Shown here piece by piece: positions 54,665-63,131 of a stretch of 64,000 nucleotides of DNA. Made by a program: the position numbers and the translations under genes. The stretch's first letter is position 1; each line of letters starts with the position of its first letter. The notes below the pieces were generated by a model. The model did not search any database, had not been told where the DNA came from, and was given only the letters and a program-made list of their open reading frames with translations. Source of the DNA: Eubacterium sp. (GTDB lineage: Bacteria > Bacillota > Clostridia > Lachnospirales > Lachnospiraceae); contig JAFRNE010000028.1 in the NCBI GenBank assembly GCA_017430325.1, positions 92,055 to 156,054 of the forward strand. The letters are read 5' to 3'.

Positions 54665-55828
54665 ATGACTAAGGTAAATTGTCTTAATCCTATTGCTAAA
54701 TGCGGTACAGATTTATTAACAAATGATTATCAGATCACAGAGCAGTTTGATGATGCTGACGTTGTACTTGTAAGAAGTGCAGCTATGCATGACCTTACTG
54801 TTACAGATAAGCTTCTTGCAGTTGCTCGTGCAGGTGCAGGAGTAAATAACATCCCTATCGAGGATTATGCTGAGAAGGGTATCGTTGTATTTAACACACC
54901 TGGTGCAAATGCTAACGGTGTTAAGGAGCTTGTTCTTGCAGGTCTCCTTCTCGGATCAAGAGACATCATCGGCGGAGCTAACTGGGTAACAGAGTCTAAG
55001 GACGATGCTGACATCGCTAAGACTGCTGAAAAGAAGAAGAAAGCTTTCGCAGGAAACGAGATCCAGGGCAAGAAACTCGGTGTTATCGGTCTTGGTGCTA
55101 TCGGTGCTCTTGTTGCTAACGCAGCAGTTTCACTCGGTATGGAAGTTTATGGATATGATCCATACGTTTCAGTTGATGCAGCTTGGAAGCTTTCAAGAAG
55201 TGTAAAGCACATCACAAATGTTAATGATATTTATACAAACTGCGATTTCATCACAGTTCATGTACCTCTTCTTGAGTCAACAAAGGGCATGATCAATGCT
55301 GATGCTATCAGCCGTATGAAGGACGGAGTTGTAGTTCTCAACTTCGCAAGAGATATTCTCATCGACGAGAAGGCTCTTCTTGAGGCTATCGACGAGGGAC
55401 ATGTTAAGAAGTACGTTACAGACTTTGCTAACCCAACAGTTGCAGGTCACAAGGGAGTTGTTTGTACACCTCACCTTGGAGCTTCTACAGAGGAGTCTGA
55501 GGATAACTGTGCAGTTATGGCTGTTAAGGAGATCCGTGATTTCATCGAGAACGGTAACGTTGTTAACTCAGTAAACTACCCACGTTGCGAAGCTGGTGTA
55601 TGTGAGGCTGAGTCAAGAATCACAGTATGCCACAAGAACATCCCTAACATGCTTACTCAGTTTACAGGTCTTTTCGCTAAGGAAGGCATCAACGTATCTG
55701 AGATGGTAAGCAAGTCAAAGGGTGACTATGCATACACAATCCTCGATATCAGCGCTAAGGCAACAGAAGAGATGGCAGCACATATCGCAGCTATCGATGG
55801 CGTTGTAAGAGTAAGAATAGTAAAATAA
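54665..55828 (+). CDS. serA: D-3-phosphoglycerate dehydrogenase
   Basis: 387 aa. Substrate domain ends with RAGAGVNNIP; the Rossmann domain has LGVIGLGAIGALVANAA; the catalytic Arg-Glu-His triad region includes VLNFARD and TPHLGASTEE. The C-terminal ACT domain is short (from about 318, ITVCHKNIPNMLTQFTGLFA), the class with about 70 regulatory residues. Serine feedback is possible. RBS CGGAGG. Confidence 0.95.
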   Translation: MTKVNCLNPIAKCGTDLLTNDYQITEQFDDADVVLVRSAAMHDLTVTDKLLAVARAGAGVNNIPIEDYAEKGIVVFNTPGANANGVKELVLAGLLLGSRDIIGGANWVTESKDDADIAKTAEKKKKAFAGNEIQGKKLGVIGLGAIGALVANAAVSLGMEVYGYDPYVSVDAAWKLSRSVKHITNVNDIYTNCDFITVHVPLLESTKGMINADAISRMKDGVVVLNFARDILIDEKALLEAIDEGHVKKYVTDFANPTVAGHKGVVCTPHLGASTEESEDNCAVMAVKEIRDFIENGNVVNSVNYPRCEAGVCEAESRITVCHKNIPNMLTQFTGLFAKEGINVSEMVSKSKGDYAYTILDISAKATEEMAAHIAAIDGVVRVRIVK

Positions 55829-55842
55829 TGAACGGTAGGGTA

Positions 55843-55892
55843 AGACGGCTTCGGCCGTCTGCTCGCCAGGTTATGCTTCAGATATAGCATAA
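55843..55892 (+). other. Two hairpins between serA and asd
   Basis: AGACGGC-TTCG-GCCGTCT (55843-55860, UUCG tetraloop) is followed by TTATGCT/AGCATAA (55871-55877 with 55886-55892). Neither is followed by a T-run. The second ends just before the asd RBS and could hide it partly. Confidence 0.5.
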
Positions 55893-55910
55893 TAGAGAGG
55901 AATGAACATA

Positions 55911-56999
55911 ATGAGCGAGAAATTTAAAGTAGGTATACTTGGTGCAACGGGTATGGTTGGCCAGAGATTTATCTCTATACTTGAGAACCATCCATGGTTT
56001 GAAGTAGTAACTGTAGCCGCAAGCCCAAGAAGTGAAGGTAAAACATATGAAGAAGCAGTTGAAGGAAGATGGAAGATGGATACTCCTATCCCTGAGGCTG
56101 TTAAGGGGCTTAAACTTTATAATGTAAATGAGGTTGAAAAGGTTGCAGCAACAGTTGATTTCGTATTTAGCGCAGTTGATATGACTAAGGAAGAGATCAA
56201 AGCTATAGAAGAGGCTTATGCCAAGACAGAGACACCTGTTGTTTCAAATAACAGCGCCCACAGATGGACACCTGATGTACCTATGGTAGTTCCGGAACTC
56301 AACCCTGAGCACTATGAGGTTATCAAGTATCAGAGAGAAAGACTTGGAACAAAGAGGGGCTTCATCGCAGTTAAGCCTAACTGCTCAATCCAGAGCTATG
56401 CCCCTGCGCTTTTCGCACTCAAGGAGTTCGAGCCTAAGGAGGTAGTTGTTTCAACATATCAGGCTATCTCAGGTGCCGGCAAGACTTTCAAGGATTGGCC
56501 GGAGATGGTAGGAAATATCATTCCATATATCGGTGGTGAAGAAGAGAAGAGTGAGCAGGAGCCACTCAGAATCTGGGGTAAGGTTGAAGACGGCGTTATC
56601 AAGAAATGTGAGAACGGCCCTAAGATCACAAGCCAGTGTATCAGAGTTCCTGTTCTTAACGGACATACAGCTACTGTATTTGTAAACTTTGGCAAGAAGC
56701 CAACCAAGGAAGAGATCATCGACAGATGGGTTAACTTCAGTGGTGAGCCACAGAAGCTTAATCTTCCTTCTGCTCCAAAGCAGTTTATCCAGTATCTTGA
56801 AGAGGATAACAGACCTCAGGTTAACCTGGATGTTGATTATGAGAACGGAATGGGCGTTTCAATGGGACGTCTCAGAGAAGATACACTCTTCGATTACAAG
56901 TTCGTAGGTCTCTCGCACAATACACTCAGAGGTGCTGCAGGTGGAGCAGTTTTATCAGCTGAATTACTTTGTGCAAAAGACTATATACAAAAGAAATAA
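55911..56999 (+). CDS. asd: Aspartate-semialdehyde dehydrogenase
   Basis: 362 aa from ATG 55911; the ATG at 55902 abuts the AGAGAGG RBS and is unlikely. Reduces aspartyl phosphate to the semialdehyde for threonine, methionine, lysine and cell-wall diaminopimelate. Motifs: VGILGATGMVGQRFI, active-site Cys in KPNCSIQSY, and GHTATVFVNF. It has the length and motifs of the archaeal/fungal-type family rather than the E. coli type. Confidence 0.94.
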   Translation: MSEKFKVGILGATGMVGQRFISILENHPWFEVVTVAASPRSEGKTYEEAVEGRWKMDTPIPEAVKGLKLYNVNEVEKVAATVDFVFSAVDMTKEEIKAIEEAYAKTETPVVSNNSAHRWTPDVPMVVPELNPEHYEVIKYQRERLGTKRGFIAVKPNCSIQSYAPALFALKEFEPKEVVVSTYQAISGAGKTFKDWPEMVGNIIPYIGGEEEKSEQEPLRIWGKVEDGVIKKCENGPKITSQCIRVPVLNGHTATVFVNFGKKPTKEEIIDRWVNFSGEPQKLNLPSAPKQFIQYLEEDNRPQVNLDVDYENGMGVSMGRLREDTLFDYKFVGLSHNTLRGAAGGAVLSAELLCAKDYIQKK

Positions 57000-57087
57000 A
57001 AGTGTGCTATAATACACTTTGCGAATTTATTCCAAATAGTATTTCTATTTGAGATTGTATAGTTGATAGATAGGGAGGTAAAGTCGA

Positions 57088-57654
57088 ATGAAGAAGCTAG
57101 TATTAGTTACTTCTCCGCCGGCTTGTGGGAAAACTTTTATTTCAAAGAAGCTCGCTAAAGCACTTACGAACTGTGTATACCTTGATAAGGATACTCTGAT
57201 CGTTCTGTCAAAGCAGATATTTAAGGTTGCAGGACAGGAATATAACAGATCATCTGATTTCTTCCAGAAGGAGATCAGGGATTATGAGTATTATGCAGTT
57301 CTTGACCTTGCTTTTGACGCGCTCGAGTATAATGACACTGTTCTTATTAATGCTCCATTTACAGATGAGATCAGAGATGATGATTATCTTAAGAGCCTTC
57401 GTGAGAAGCTTGCCGAGAAAGGCGCTGAACTCGCAGTTATCTGGGTTCACACTGATGTAGAGATTGCTCATCAGAGGATGATCAACAGAAATTCTGACAG
57501 AGATATCTGGAAGCTTGAGAACTGGGATGAGTATGTTGCAACCCAGAACTTCAATAAGCCGGAAAATATTCCTGAGCTTTATGTATTTAATAATAATACT
57601 GAAGAAGATTTCAAAGCATCGATTGCTGGAGCGGTTAAATTTATAAGAGGTTAA
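57088..57654 (+). CDS. P-loop kinase-like ATPase
   Basis: 188 aa. Atypical Walker A SPPACGKT near the N terminus (first Gly replaced by Ser), a possible base in LDKDTL, and an Arg-rich lid (RMINRNSDRD) as in nucleoside/shikimate kinase and zeta-toxin-like folds. The substrate is unknown. GGGAGG RBS; follows asd after 88 bases, with a small hairpin (AAAGTGT/ACACTTT, 56999-57020) between. Followed by a terminator. Confidence 0.7.
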   Translation: MKKLVLVTSPPACGKTFISKKLAKALTNCVYLDKDTLIVLSKQIFKVAGQEYNRSSDFFQKEIRDYEYYAVLDLAFDALEYNDTVLINAPFTDEIRDDDYLKSLREKLAEKGAELAVIWVHTDVEIAHQRMINRNSDRDIWKLENWDEYVATQNFNKPENIPELYVFNNNTEEDFKASIAGAVKFIRG

Positions 57655-57660
57655 TAAAAT

Positions 57661-57696
57661 GGCTGCGTTGGTGTATGTGCACGAATGCAGCCTTTT
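57661..57696 (+). terminator. Terminator after the P-loop ATPase gene
   Basis: GGCTGC (57661-57666) pairs with GCAGCC (57687-57692), flanked by AAAAT and TTTTCTTT, with a 20-base loop that can form a small inner GTG/CAC stem. It lies 6 bases after the stop. Confidence 0.7.
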
Positions 57697-57784
57697 CTTT
57701 ACAAAAAGATCGGTATGTCTGAAATACAGACAGTAGTATAGAGGGGCGGTTTAGTTCCGTCGGCAGTACAGAAAGGACGAGAAC

Positions 57785-59020
57785 ATGGCAAAGGTCAGAC
57801 CATTTGCCGCATACAGACCAGCGACAGGTCTTGCGGATAAGATTGCAGCATTACCATATGACGTATATAACAGGGCAGAGGCCAGAGAGGTTGTAGAAGG
57901 AGACAAATACACCTTCTTACGTATAGACAGGCCTGAAACACAGTTTGAGCCGGAGCACGACATGTATGCTCCGGAGGTTTATGATAAGGCGAGAGAGCTT
58001 CTTGACGGTATGATCCGTGATGGAGAATACATTAAGGAAGACAGCGCAGTTTACTATATCTACGAGCTTATCATGGACGGAAGACACCAGACAGGTATCG
58101 TTGCGGCTTCCTCAATAGATGATTATCAGAATGGTGTCATTAAGAAACATGAAAATACACGTGCAGAGAAAGAAGAGGACAGAATTAAGCATGTATATAC
58201 CTGCAATGCTCAGACAGGTCCTATCTTCCTTGCGTACAGACATAGAGATACACTTGACAGCCTCGTGGCTGATATCAAGAAGAGCGAGCCTCTTTACAGC
58301 TTTGTATCCGATGACGGAATAGCTCATAACGTATGGGTTATAAATAAGACAGAGGATGTTGCAAAGGTTAAGGCTGAGTTCGAAGCAACAGACAAGATAT
58401 ATATTGCAGACGGTCATCACAGAGCTGCATCTGCAGTTAAGGTTGGTCTTAAGAAGAGAGAAGAGAATCCCGGCTATACAGGAGAAGAGGAGTTCAACTA
58501 CTTCCTTTCGGTTCTTTTCCCTGACAGTGAGCTGAAGATCCTTCCTTACAACAGAGTTGTTAAGGATACTAACGGACTTTCAGAGGAAGAGTTTTTTGCA
58601 AAGCTTTCTGAGATAGTTGATATCGAGGAAGTTAGCGAAGCTTATCAGCCGGAGGTTAAGGGTACATTCGGAATGTATATTTCCGGAAAGTGGTACAAGC
58701 TTACCATGAAGGAGAGCTTCCTTTCTGATGATCCTGTTAAGGGACTTGATGTGTCACTGCTTCAGGATAATATACTTGGACCTATCCTTGGAATCGGTGA
58801 TCCGAGAGTGGATAAGAGAATTGATTTTGTTGGTGGGATCAGAGGTCTCAAGGAGCTCGAGAAGAGATCTGAGAGCGATATGAAGCTTGCATTTTCAATG
58901 TATCCGACATCAATTGATGAACTTTTCGATGTGGCTGATAATAATCTTCTCATGCCACCAAAGTCAACCTGGTTTGAGCCAAAGCTCAGAAGCGGACTTT
59001 TCATTCATAAGCTTGACTGA
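57785..59020 (+). CDS. DUF1015 family protein
   Basis: 411 aa. N-terminal VRPFAAYRPATGLADKIAALPYDV and the central IADGHHRAASAVKV (HHR motif) and GDPRVDKRIDFVGG identify DUF1015, a family of unknown function often found beside serine synthesis genes in Clostridia. The conserved His/Arg/Asp residues suggest an enzyme, perhaps a kinase, but nothing here shows the reaction. The leader contains a TGTCTG/CAGACA hairpin (57716-57732). Confidence 0.85.
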   Translation: MAKVRPFAAYRPATGLADKIAALPYDVYNRAEAREVVEGDKYTFLRIDRPETQFEPEHDMYAPEVYDKARELLDGMIRDGEYIKEDSAVYYIYELIMDGRHQTGIVAASSIDDYQNGVIKKHENTRAEKEEDRIKHVYTCNAQTGPIFLAYRHRDTLDSLVADIKKSEPLYSFVSDDGIAHNVWVINKTEDVAKVKAEFEATDKIYIADGHHRAASAVKVGLKKREENPGYTGEEEFNYFLSVLFPDSELKILPYNRVVKDTNGLSEEEFFAKLSEIVDIEEVSEAYQPEVKGTFGMYISGKWYKLTMKESFLSDDPVKGLDVSLLQDNILGPILGIGDPRVDKRIDFVGGIRGLKELEKRSESDMKLAFSMYPTSIDELFDVADNNLLMPPKSTWFEPKLRSGLFIHKLD

Positions 59021-59099
59021 TGATCAGTACCGGCTGGTGCTGCGGCAGGCGGCATAGTATTGGGTTGGCGCTTTATTGACAAATATGGAGAGGTGTAAG

Positions 59100-61385
59100 A
59101 TGGTTTCTAAAAGAAGAGCGGTTTTTGCTATAAATTGGATGGAGGTTGAAGCTCTTGTAAATGCTAAGCATGACAATCCTCATCATATACTCGGTATCCA
59201 CGAGTGTATCGATGATGTATTTGTAAATGCTTATATTCCGGGGGCCAGGATTGTCACTGCAATTGACACCGAGACAAAGAAGAATTATTCACTTGTGTCA
59301 GAGAGATATGAGGGATTCTTCTCTATCTGTATAAAGGATAAGAAGAGCTTTGATTATGTGCTTGATGTAAAATACGAGGATGGCACAGAAGAGAAGCTGA
59401 TAGATCCATATATATTTGAGCCTGTTATCGATCCGATCGATATCAGCAGGTTCAACGAAGGCATCCACTATGAAATATATGAGAAGCTGGGTGCACATCC
59501 TATGGTGGTTGACGGAGTAAAGGGAACCCTCTTTGCAGTTTGGGCTCCAAATGCCGAGAGAGTTTCGGTAGTCGGCAACTTCAATAAGTGGGATGGCAGA
59601 CGTCATCCTATGAGAAAGCTTGATTATTCAGGCATATTTGAGCTTTTCATCCCGGGAAACCTCGAGGATGAGATATATAAATTCGAAATAAGATCCAAGG
59701 CGGGAGATGTTTTCCTGAAGAGCGATCCTTATGCCTTTACAAATGAGATAAGGCCTGCAAATGCTTCAAAGGTTACAAGTCTTGATTACACCTGGCATGA
59801 CAAGAAGTGGATCGAGGAACGTGACAAAAAGCCTGCTGAAGCGGTTAAGGCTGAGGCAAAGAAGGCAGAGGATGCAGAGGTTGAGACAGTTGCTGCAGTG
59901 GTTGAGAAGACTCCTGAGAAGCCGCTTAATATTTACGAGGTTCATCTTGGATCATGGAAGAGACCTGAGGACGGAAGAGAGTTTTACAGCTACAGAGAGA
60001 TAGCTATCAGACTTGCCGATTACATGCAGGAGATGGGCTATAACTATGTTGAACTGCTTCCTGTAATGGAGCATCCTTTCGATCCTTCATGGGGCTATCA
60101 GATAACAGGTTATTATGCACCTACCTCAAGATACGGTTCACCGACAGAGTTCATGGGCTTTGTTGATTACATGCATACCAAAGGCATCGGTGTCATAATC
60201 GACTGGGTACCTGCGCATTTCCCTAAGGATGATCACGGTCTTGGAAGATTTGACGGAACACCTCTTTATGAGAATGCAGATCCGCTTCGCGGCGAGCATC
60301 CTCACTGGGGTACATACATATTTGATTATGGCAGAAACGAGGTTAAGAACTTCCTCGTTGCAAATGCTCTTTACTGGGCAGATAAATACCACATAGACGG
60401 TATCAGAGTTGATGCTGTTGCTTCAATGCTCTACCTTGATTACGGCAGAAGCGGCGGAGAGTGGAGAGCCAATAAATACGGCGGAAACGAGAATCTTGAA
60501 GCTATCGAATTCATCAGAGAAGTAAATACAAAGATGAAGGAGAAGTGTCCGGGCGTCATGATGATCGCCGAGGAGTCAACAGCATGGCCGATGATGACAC
60601 ACAGCGTGGAAGAAGGCGGTATGGGCTTCGACTACAAGTGGAATATGGGCTGGATGAACGACTTCCTTTCATACATGAAGCTGGATCCGCTTTACAGAAA
60701 ATATCATCATAACGAACTGACCTTCAGCATGATGTACGCCTTCAGCGAGAAGTTCATACTTGTTCTTTCTCACGATGAGGTTGTTCATGAGAAGGGCTCT
60801 ATGATACAGAAGATGCCTGGCGGCTATGAGGATAAGTTCTCAAATCTCCGTGCGGCATACGGATTCATGATGACTCATCCGGGCAAGAAGCTGCTCTTCA
60901 TGGGACAGGAATTTGCTCAGTTTGCTGAGTTCAATGAATCCTCAGAGCTTGACTGGTCACTCTTTGAGTTTGATGCTCACAGATACATCCAGAGCTACGT
61001 TAAACAGCTTAATAAGCTCTACAAGACTGAGCCTGCTCTCTATGAGCTTGATTCACAGCCTGAAGGCTTCAGCTGGATAAGCGTAAATGATGCAAACAGA
61101 AGCGTTGTATCTTACGAGAGAAAGGGCAGGAAGGAAGAGGATACACTTGTTGTTATCTGTAACTTCACTCCTGTTGAGCAGAAGAATTATAAGCTGGGTG
61201 TTCCTTCAGAAGGAAAGTGGCAGGAGATCTTCTCGAGCGACAACGCAAAGTTTGGCGGAGAGGGCAGAAACAATAAGACTGCACGTCTCACAAAGGCTGG
61301 AAAGGTTGATGACAGAGAGCAGTATATCCAGATCACTGTTCCTGCGCTGTCAGTATCTGTATTTAAGAAGAAAGCATCTAAATAA
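59100..61385 (+). CDS. glgB: 1,4-alpha-glucan branching enzyme
   Basis: 761 aa from ATG 59100 with GGAGAGG upstream; the TTG at 59076 adds eight residues before that RBS. Makes alpha-1,6 branches in glycogen. An N1 domain (about 20-110), a CBM48 domain (about 125-230, FAVWAPNAERVSVVGNFNKWDG), the GH13 catalytic core with EVHLGSW, GIRVDAVASMLYLDYG (nucleophile Asp), MIAEEST (acid Glu) and LSHDEVVHEKGS, and a C-terminal beta domain. A 35-residue Ala/Glu/Lys-rich insert (about 240-275) lies between CBM48 and the core. No other glg genes nearby. Confidence 0.95.
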   Translation: MVSKRRAVFAINWMEVEALVNAKHDNPHHILGIHECIDDVFVNAYIPGARIVTAIDTETKKNYSLVSERYEGFFSICIKDKKSFDYVLDVKYEDGTEEKLIDPYIFEPVIDPIDISRFNEGIHYEIYEKLGAHPMVVDGVKGTLFAVWAPNAERVSVVGNFNKWDGRRHPMRKLDYSGIFELFIPGNLEDEIYKFEIRSKAGDVFLKSDPYAFTNEIRPANASKVTSLDYTWHDKKWIEERDKKPAEAVKAEAKKAEDAEVETVAAVVEKTPEKPLNIYEVHLGSWKRPEDGREFYSYREIAIRLADYMQEMGYNYVELLPVMEHPFDPSWGYQITGYYAPTSRYGSPTEFMGFVDYMHTKGIGVIIDWVPAHFPKDDHGLGRFDGTPLYENADPLRGEHPHWGTYIFDYGRNEVKNFLVANALYWADKYHIDGIRVDAVASMLYLDYGRSGGEWRANKYGGNENLEAIEFIREVNTKMKEKCPGVMMIAEESTAWPMMTHSVEEGGMGFDYKWNMGWMNDFLSYMKLDPLYRKYHHNELTFSMMYAFSEKFILVLSHDEVVHEKGSMIQKMPGGYEDKFSNLRAAYGFMMTHPGKKLLFMGQEFAQFAEFNESSELDWSLFEFDAHRYIQSYVKQLNKLYKTEPALYELDSQPEGFSWISVNDANRSVVSYERKGRKEEDTLVVICNFTPVEQKNYKLGVPSEGKWQEIFSSDNAKFGGEGRNNKTARLTKAGKVDDREQYIQITVPALSVSVFKKKASK

Positions 61386-61408
61386 TATTTATTATTCGGG
61401 TATATATT

Positions 61409-62284
61409 ATGTTTTATAAAGATATAGCTGAAACAATTTTAGAAGAAACCGAGGATAAGCAGGGAAAGCTGGAAATATGGTTTGATAAGGCTCTGGACTG
61501 GATCGCAGCAAAGGGTGTCCTTATCCTGCTCACACTCCTGTTCCTGTTTATCGGACGTAAGGTTATAAAGCTCATCCTGAAGTTAGTAAATAAAGGATTT
61601 GAAAGAAGGAAGATATCACAGAGTGTTTCGGGCTTCCTGATCTCATTCTTCAGGATACTGCTTTATGTGCTTCTCTATATATCTGCGGCAGCACTTCTGG
61701 GCTTCCAGGTTACATCCTTTGTAACACTGCTGGGTGCATCGGGCATAACCATAGGTCTTGCTCTTCAGGGCAGCTTGTCAAATCTTGCCGGTGGAGTGCT
61801 GATACTGATCCTCAAGCCTTTCGATGTGGGTGATTACATCATCGAAAACGGAACCAAATGCGAGGGTACGGTTGTCGGTATAGATATATTTTATACAAAG
61901 ATCCGCACTGTAGATAACAGGATCGTAGTTATTCCGAATGGTGGTCTGTCAAATACATCTATCATCAACGTAACACAGCTTGGCGAGAGAATGGTTGAGA
62001 TCAAGATCGGCATAGCTTATAAGGAAAATATGAGCAGGGTCAGAAGAGTGCTTGAAGAGACAGCGCTTGACTGCGAATATAATCTTGATAACAGAGAGAT
62101 TACAAGCTTCGTTGATGATTTTGAAGACAGCTCGGTTCGCTTCGGACTCAGATTCTGGGTTAAGAGTGAAAACTATTTCAAGGCTAAATGGGCTGTGACG
62201 GAAGCAATAAAGAACCGCCTGGATGCTGAGGGTATTACGATACCGTTCAACCAGCTTGAGGTTAAGATTCATGGACAAGAATAG
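61409..62284 (+). CDS. mscS: Small-conductance mechanosensitive channel MscS
   Basis: 291 aa. Three predicted helices (about 33-58, 75-100 and 105-130) lead into the pore-lining TM3 (LLGASGITIGLALQGSLSNLAGGVLI), then the beta domain (PFDVGDYI, VVIPNGGLSN) and a C-terminal alpha/beta domain. Opens under hypo-osmotic shock. The last 14 bases overlap the next gene. Confidence 0.93.
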   Translation: MFYKDIAETILEETEDKQGKLEIWFDKALDWIAAKGVLILLTLLFLFIGRKVIKLILKLVNKGFERRKISQSVSGFLISFFRILLYVLLYISAAALLGFQVTSFVTLLGASGITIGLALQGSLSNLAGGVLILILKPFDVGDYIIENGTKCEGTVVGIDIFYTKIRTVDNRIVVIPNGGLSNTSIINVTQLGERMVEIKIGIAYKENMSRVRRVLEETALDCEYNLDNREITSFVDDFEDSSVRFGLRFWVKSENYFKAKWAVTEAIKNRLDAEGITIPFNQLEVKIHGQE

Positions 62285-63032
62285 AATTACAGAGCTCGCT
62301 CAGCGGGCTCTTAAATCAGGAAGATATATGTATACGGATTTTATGGGGCAAGGTGACCTTGCCTCATTTCTTGATTATGCGGATAAGCTTGGGGTTCCGT
62401 ACAGTATTTTCGGAGGTTATCCGGAGGCGGAGAGAGGCATCGTCATATTTGGCGATGAAGAGCTTTGCGGCTACGCGGAAATACCTCCGGTCAAGGCGCT
62501 GATGATCAAGGCCCGCGGAACTAAATTCGCCGAAGCACTGACTCACAGGGATTATCTTGGTGCACTTATGAATCTTGGCATCACGCGAGAAATGCTGGGA
62601 GATATTGTGATCGATCAGGGCGGAGATAAGGCGTCAAAAGCAGGTGCCGCATATGTATTTGTTGCAGAACATATGGCGGATTATATTGTGGACAGCCTGA
62701 TGAATATAAAGCATACTGCTGTGGATGTTTCAGTCGTTGAAGAGCTTCCGGAAGGACTGGGGGCAACGAAAGAGGAGAAGCAGCTGGTGGTCAGCTCCAA
62801 CAGACTGGATGCCATCATTGCAAGAGTATTTGGAATGTCGAGAGAAGCGGCTGCGGAACTGATATCTGACGGACGTATATTTATCAATGGAAGGACTGTC
62901 ACGAAGAAAGAAAAGAGCATTTCGGAGGGTGACAGAGTGTCTGTCAGAGGCTTTGGAAAGTTTGTATTTTCTTTGGAGAACGGAAAGACCAAGAAGGACA
63001 GGCTGATGATCACAGTTGAAATATACAGATAA
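62271..63032 (+). CDS. ylmH: YlmH-like S4-domain RNA-binding protein
   Basis: 253 aa from ATG 62271 within the mscS 3' end; an upstream in-frame ATG-lacking extension to 62223 is not supported. N-terminal alpha/beta domain (GYPEAERGIVIFG, HRDYLGALMNLGITREMLGDI) and C-terminal S4 domain (about 175-240, SSNRLDAIIARVFGMSREAAAELISDGRIFING). In Bacillus YlmH binds ribosomal subunits and helps rescue stalled ribosomes. Usually in the division/ylm cluster; here it is separate, after mscS. Confidence 0.9.
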   Translation: MDKNRITELAQRALKSGRYMYTDFMGQGDLASFLDYADKLGVPYSIFGGYPEAERGIVIFGDEELCGYAEIPPVKALMIKARGTKFAEALTHRDYLGALMNLGITREMLGDIVIDQGGDKASKAGAAYVFVAEHMADYIVDSLMNIKHTAVDVSVVEELPEGLGATKEEKQLVVSSNRLDAIIARVFGMSREAAAELISDGRIFINGRTVTKKEKSISEGDRVSVRGFGKFVFSLENGKTKKDRLMITVEIYR

Positions 63033-63045
63033 TTTTGCGAATGAC

Positions 63046-63074
63046 TTGCATTTTGTGATGGGTTTTGTTATAAC
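63046..63074 (+). promoter_or_regulatory. Promoter of the CobW-family gene
   Basis: TTGCAT (63046-63051), 17-base spacer, TATAAC (63069-63074), 57 bases before the ATG at 63132. A zinc (Zur) site was searched for by eye and not recognised. Confidence 0.55.
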
Positions 63075-63131
63075 AATAAGCGGAATATTAGTTGAACCTA
63101 ATGAATGTTTTTATATATGGAGGAATTTGAA

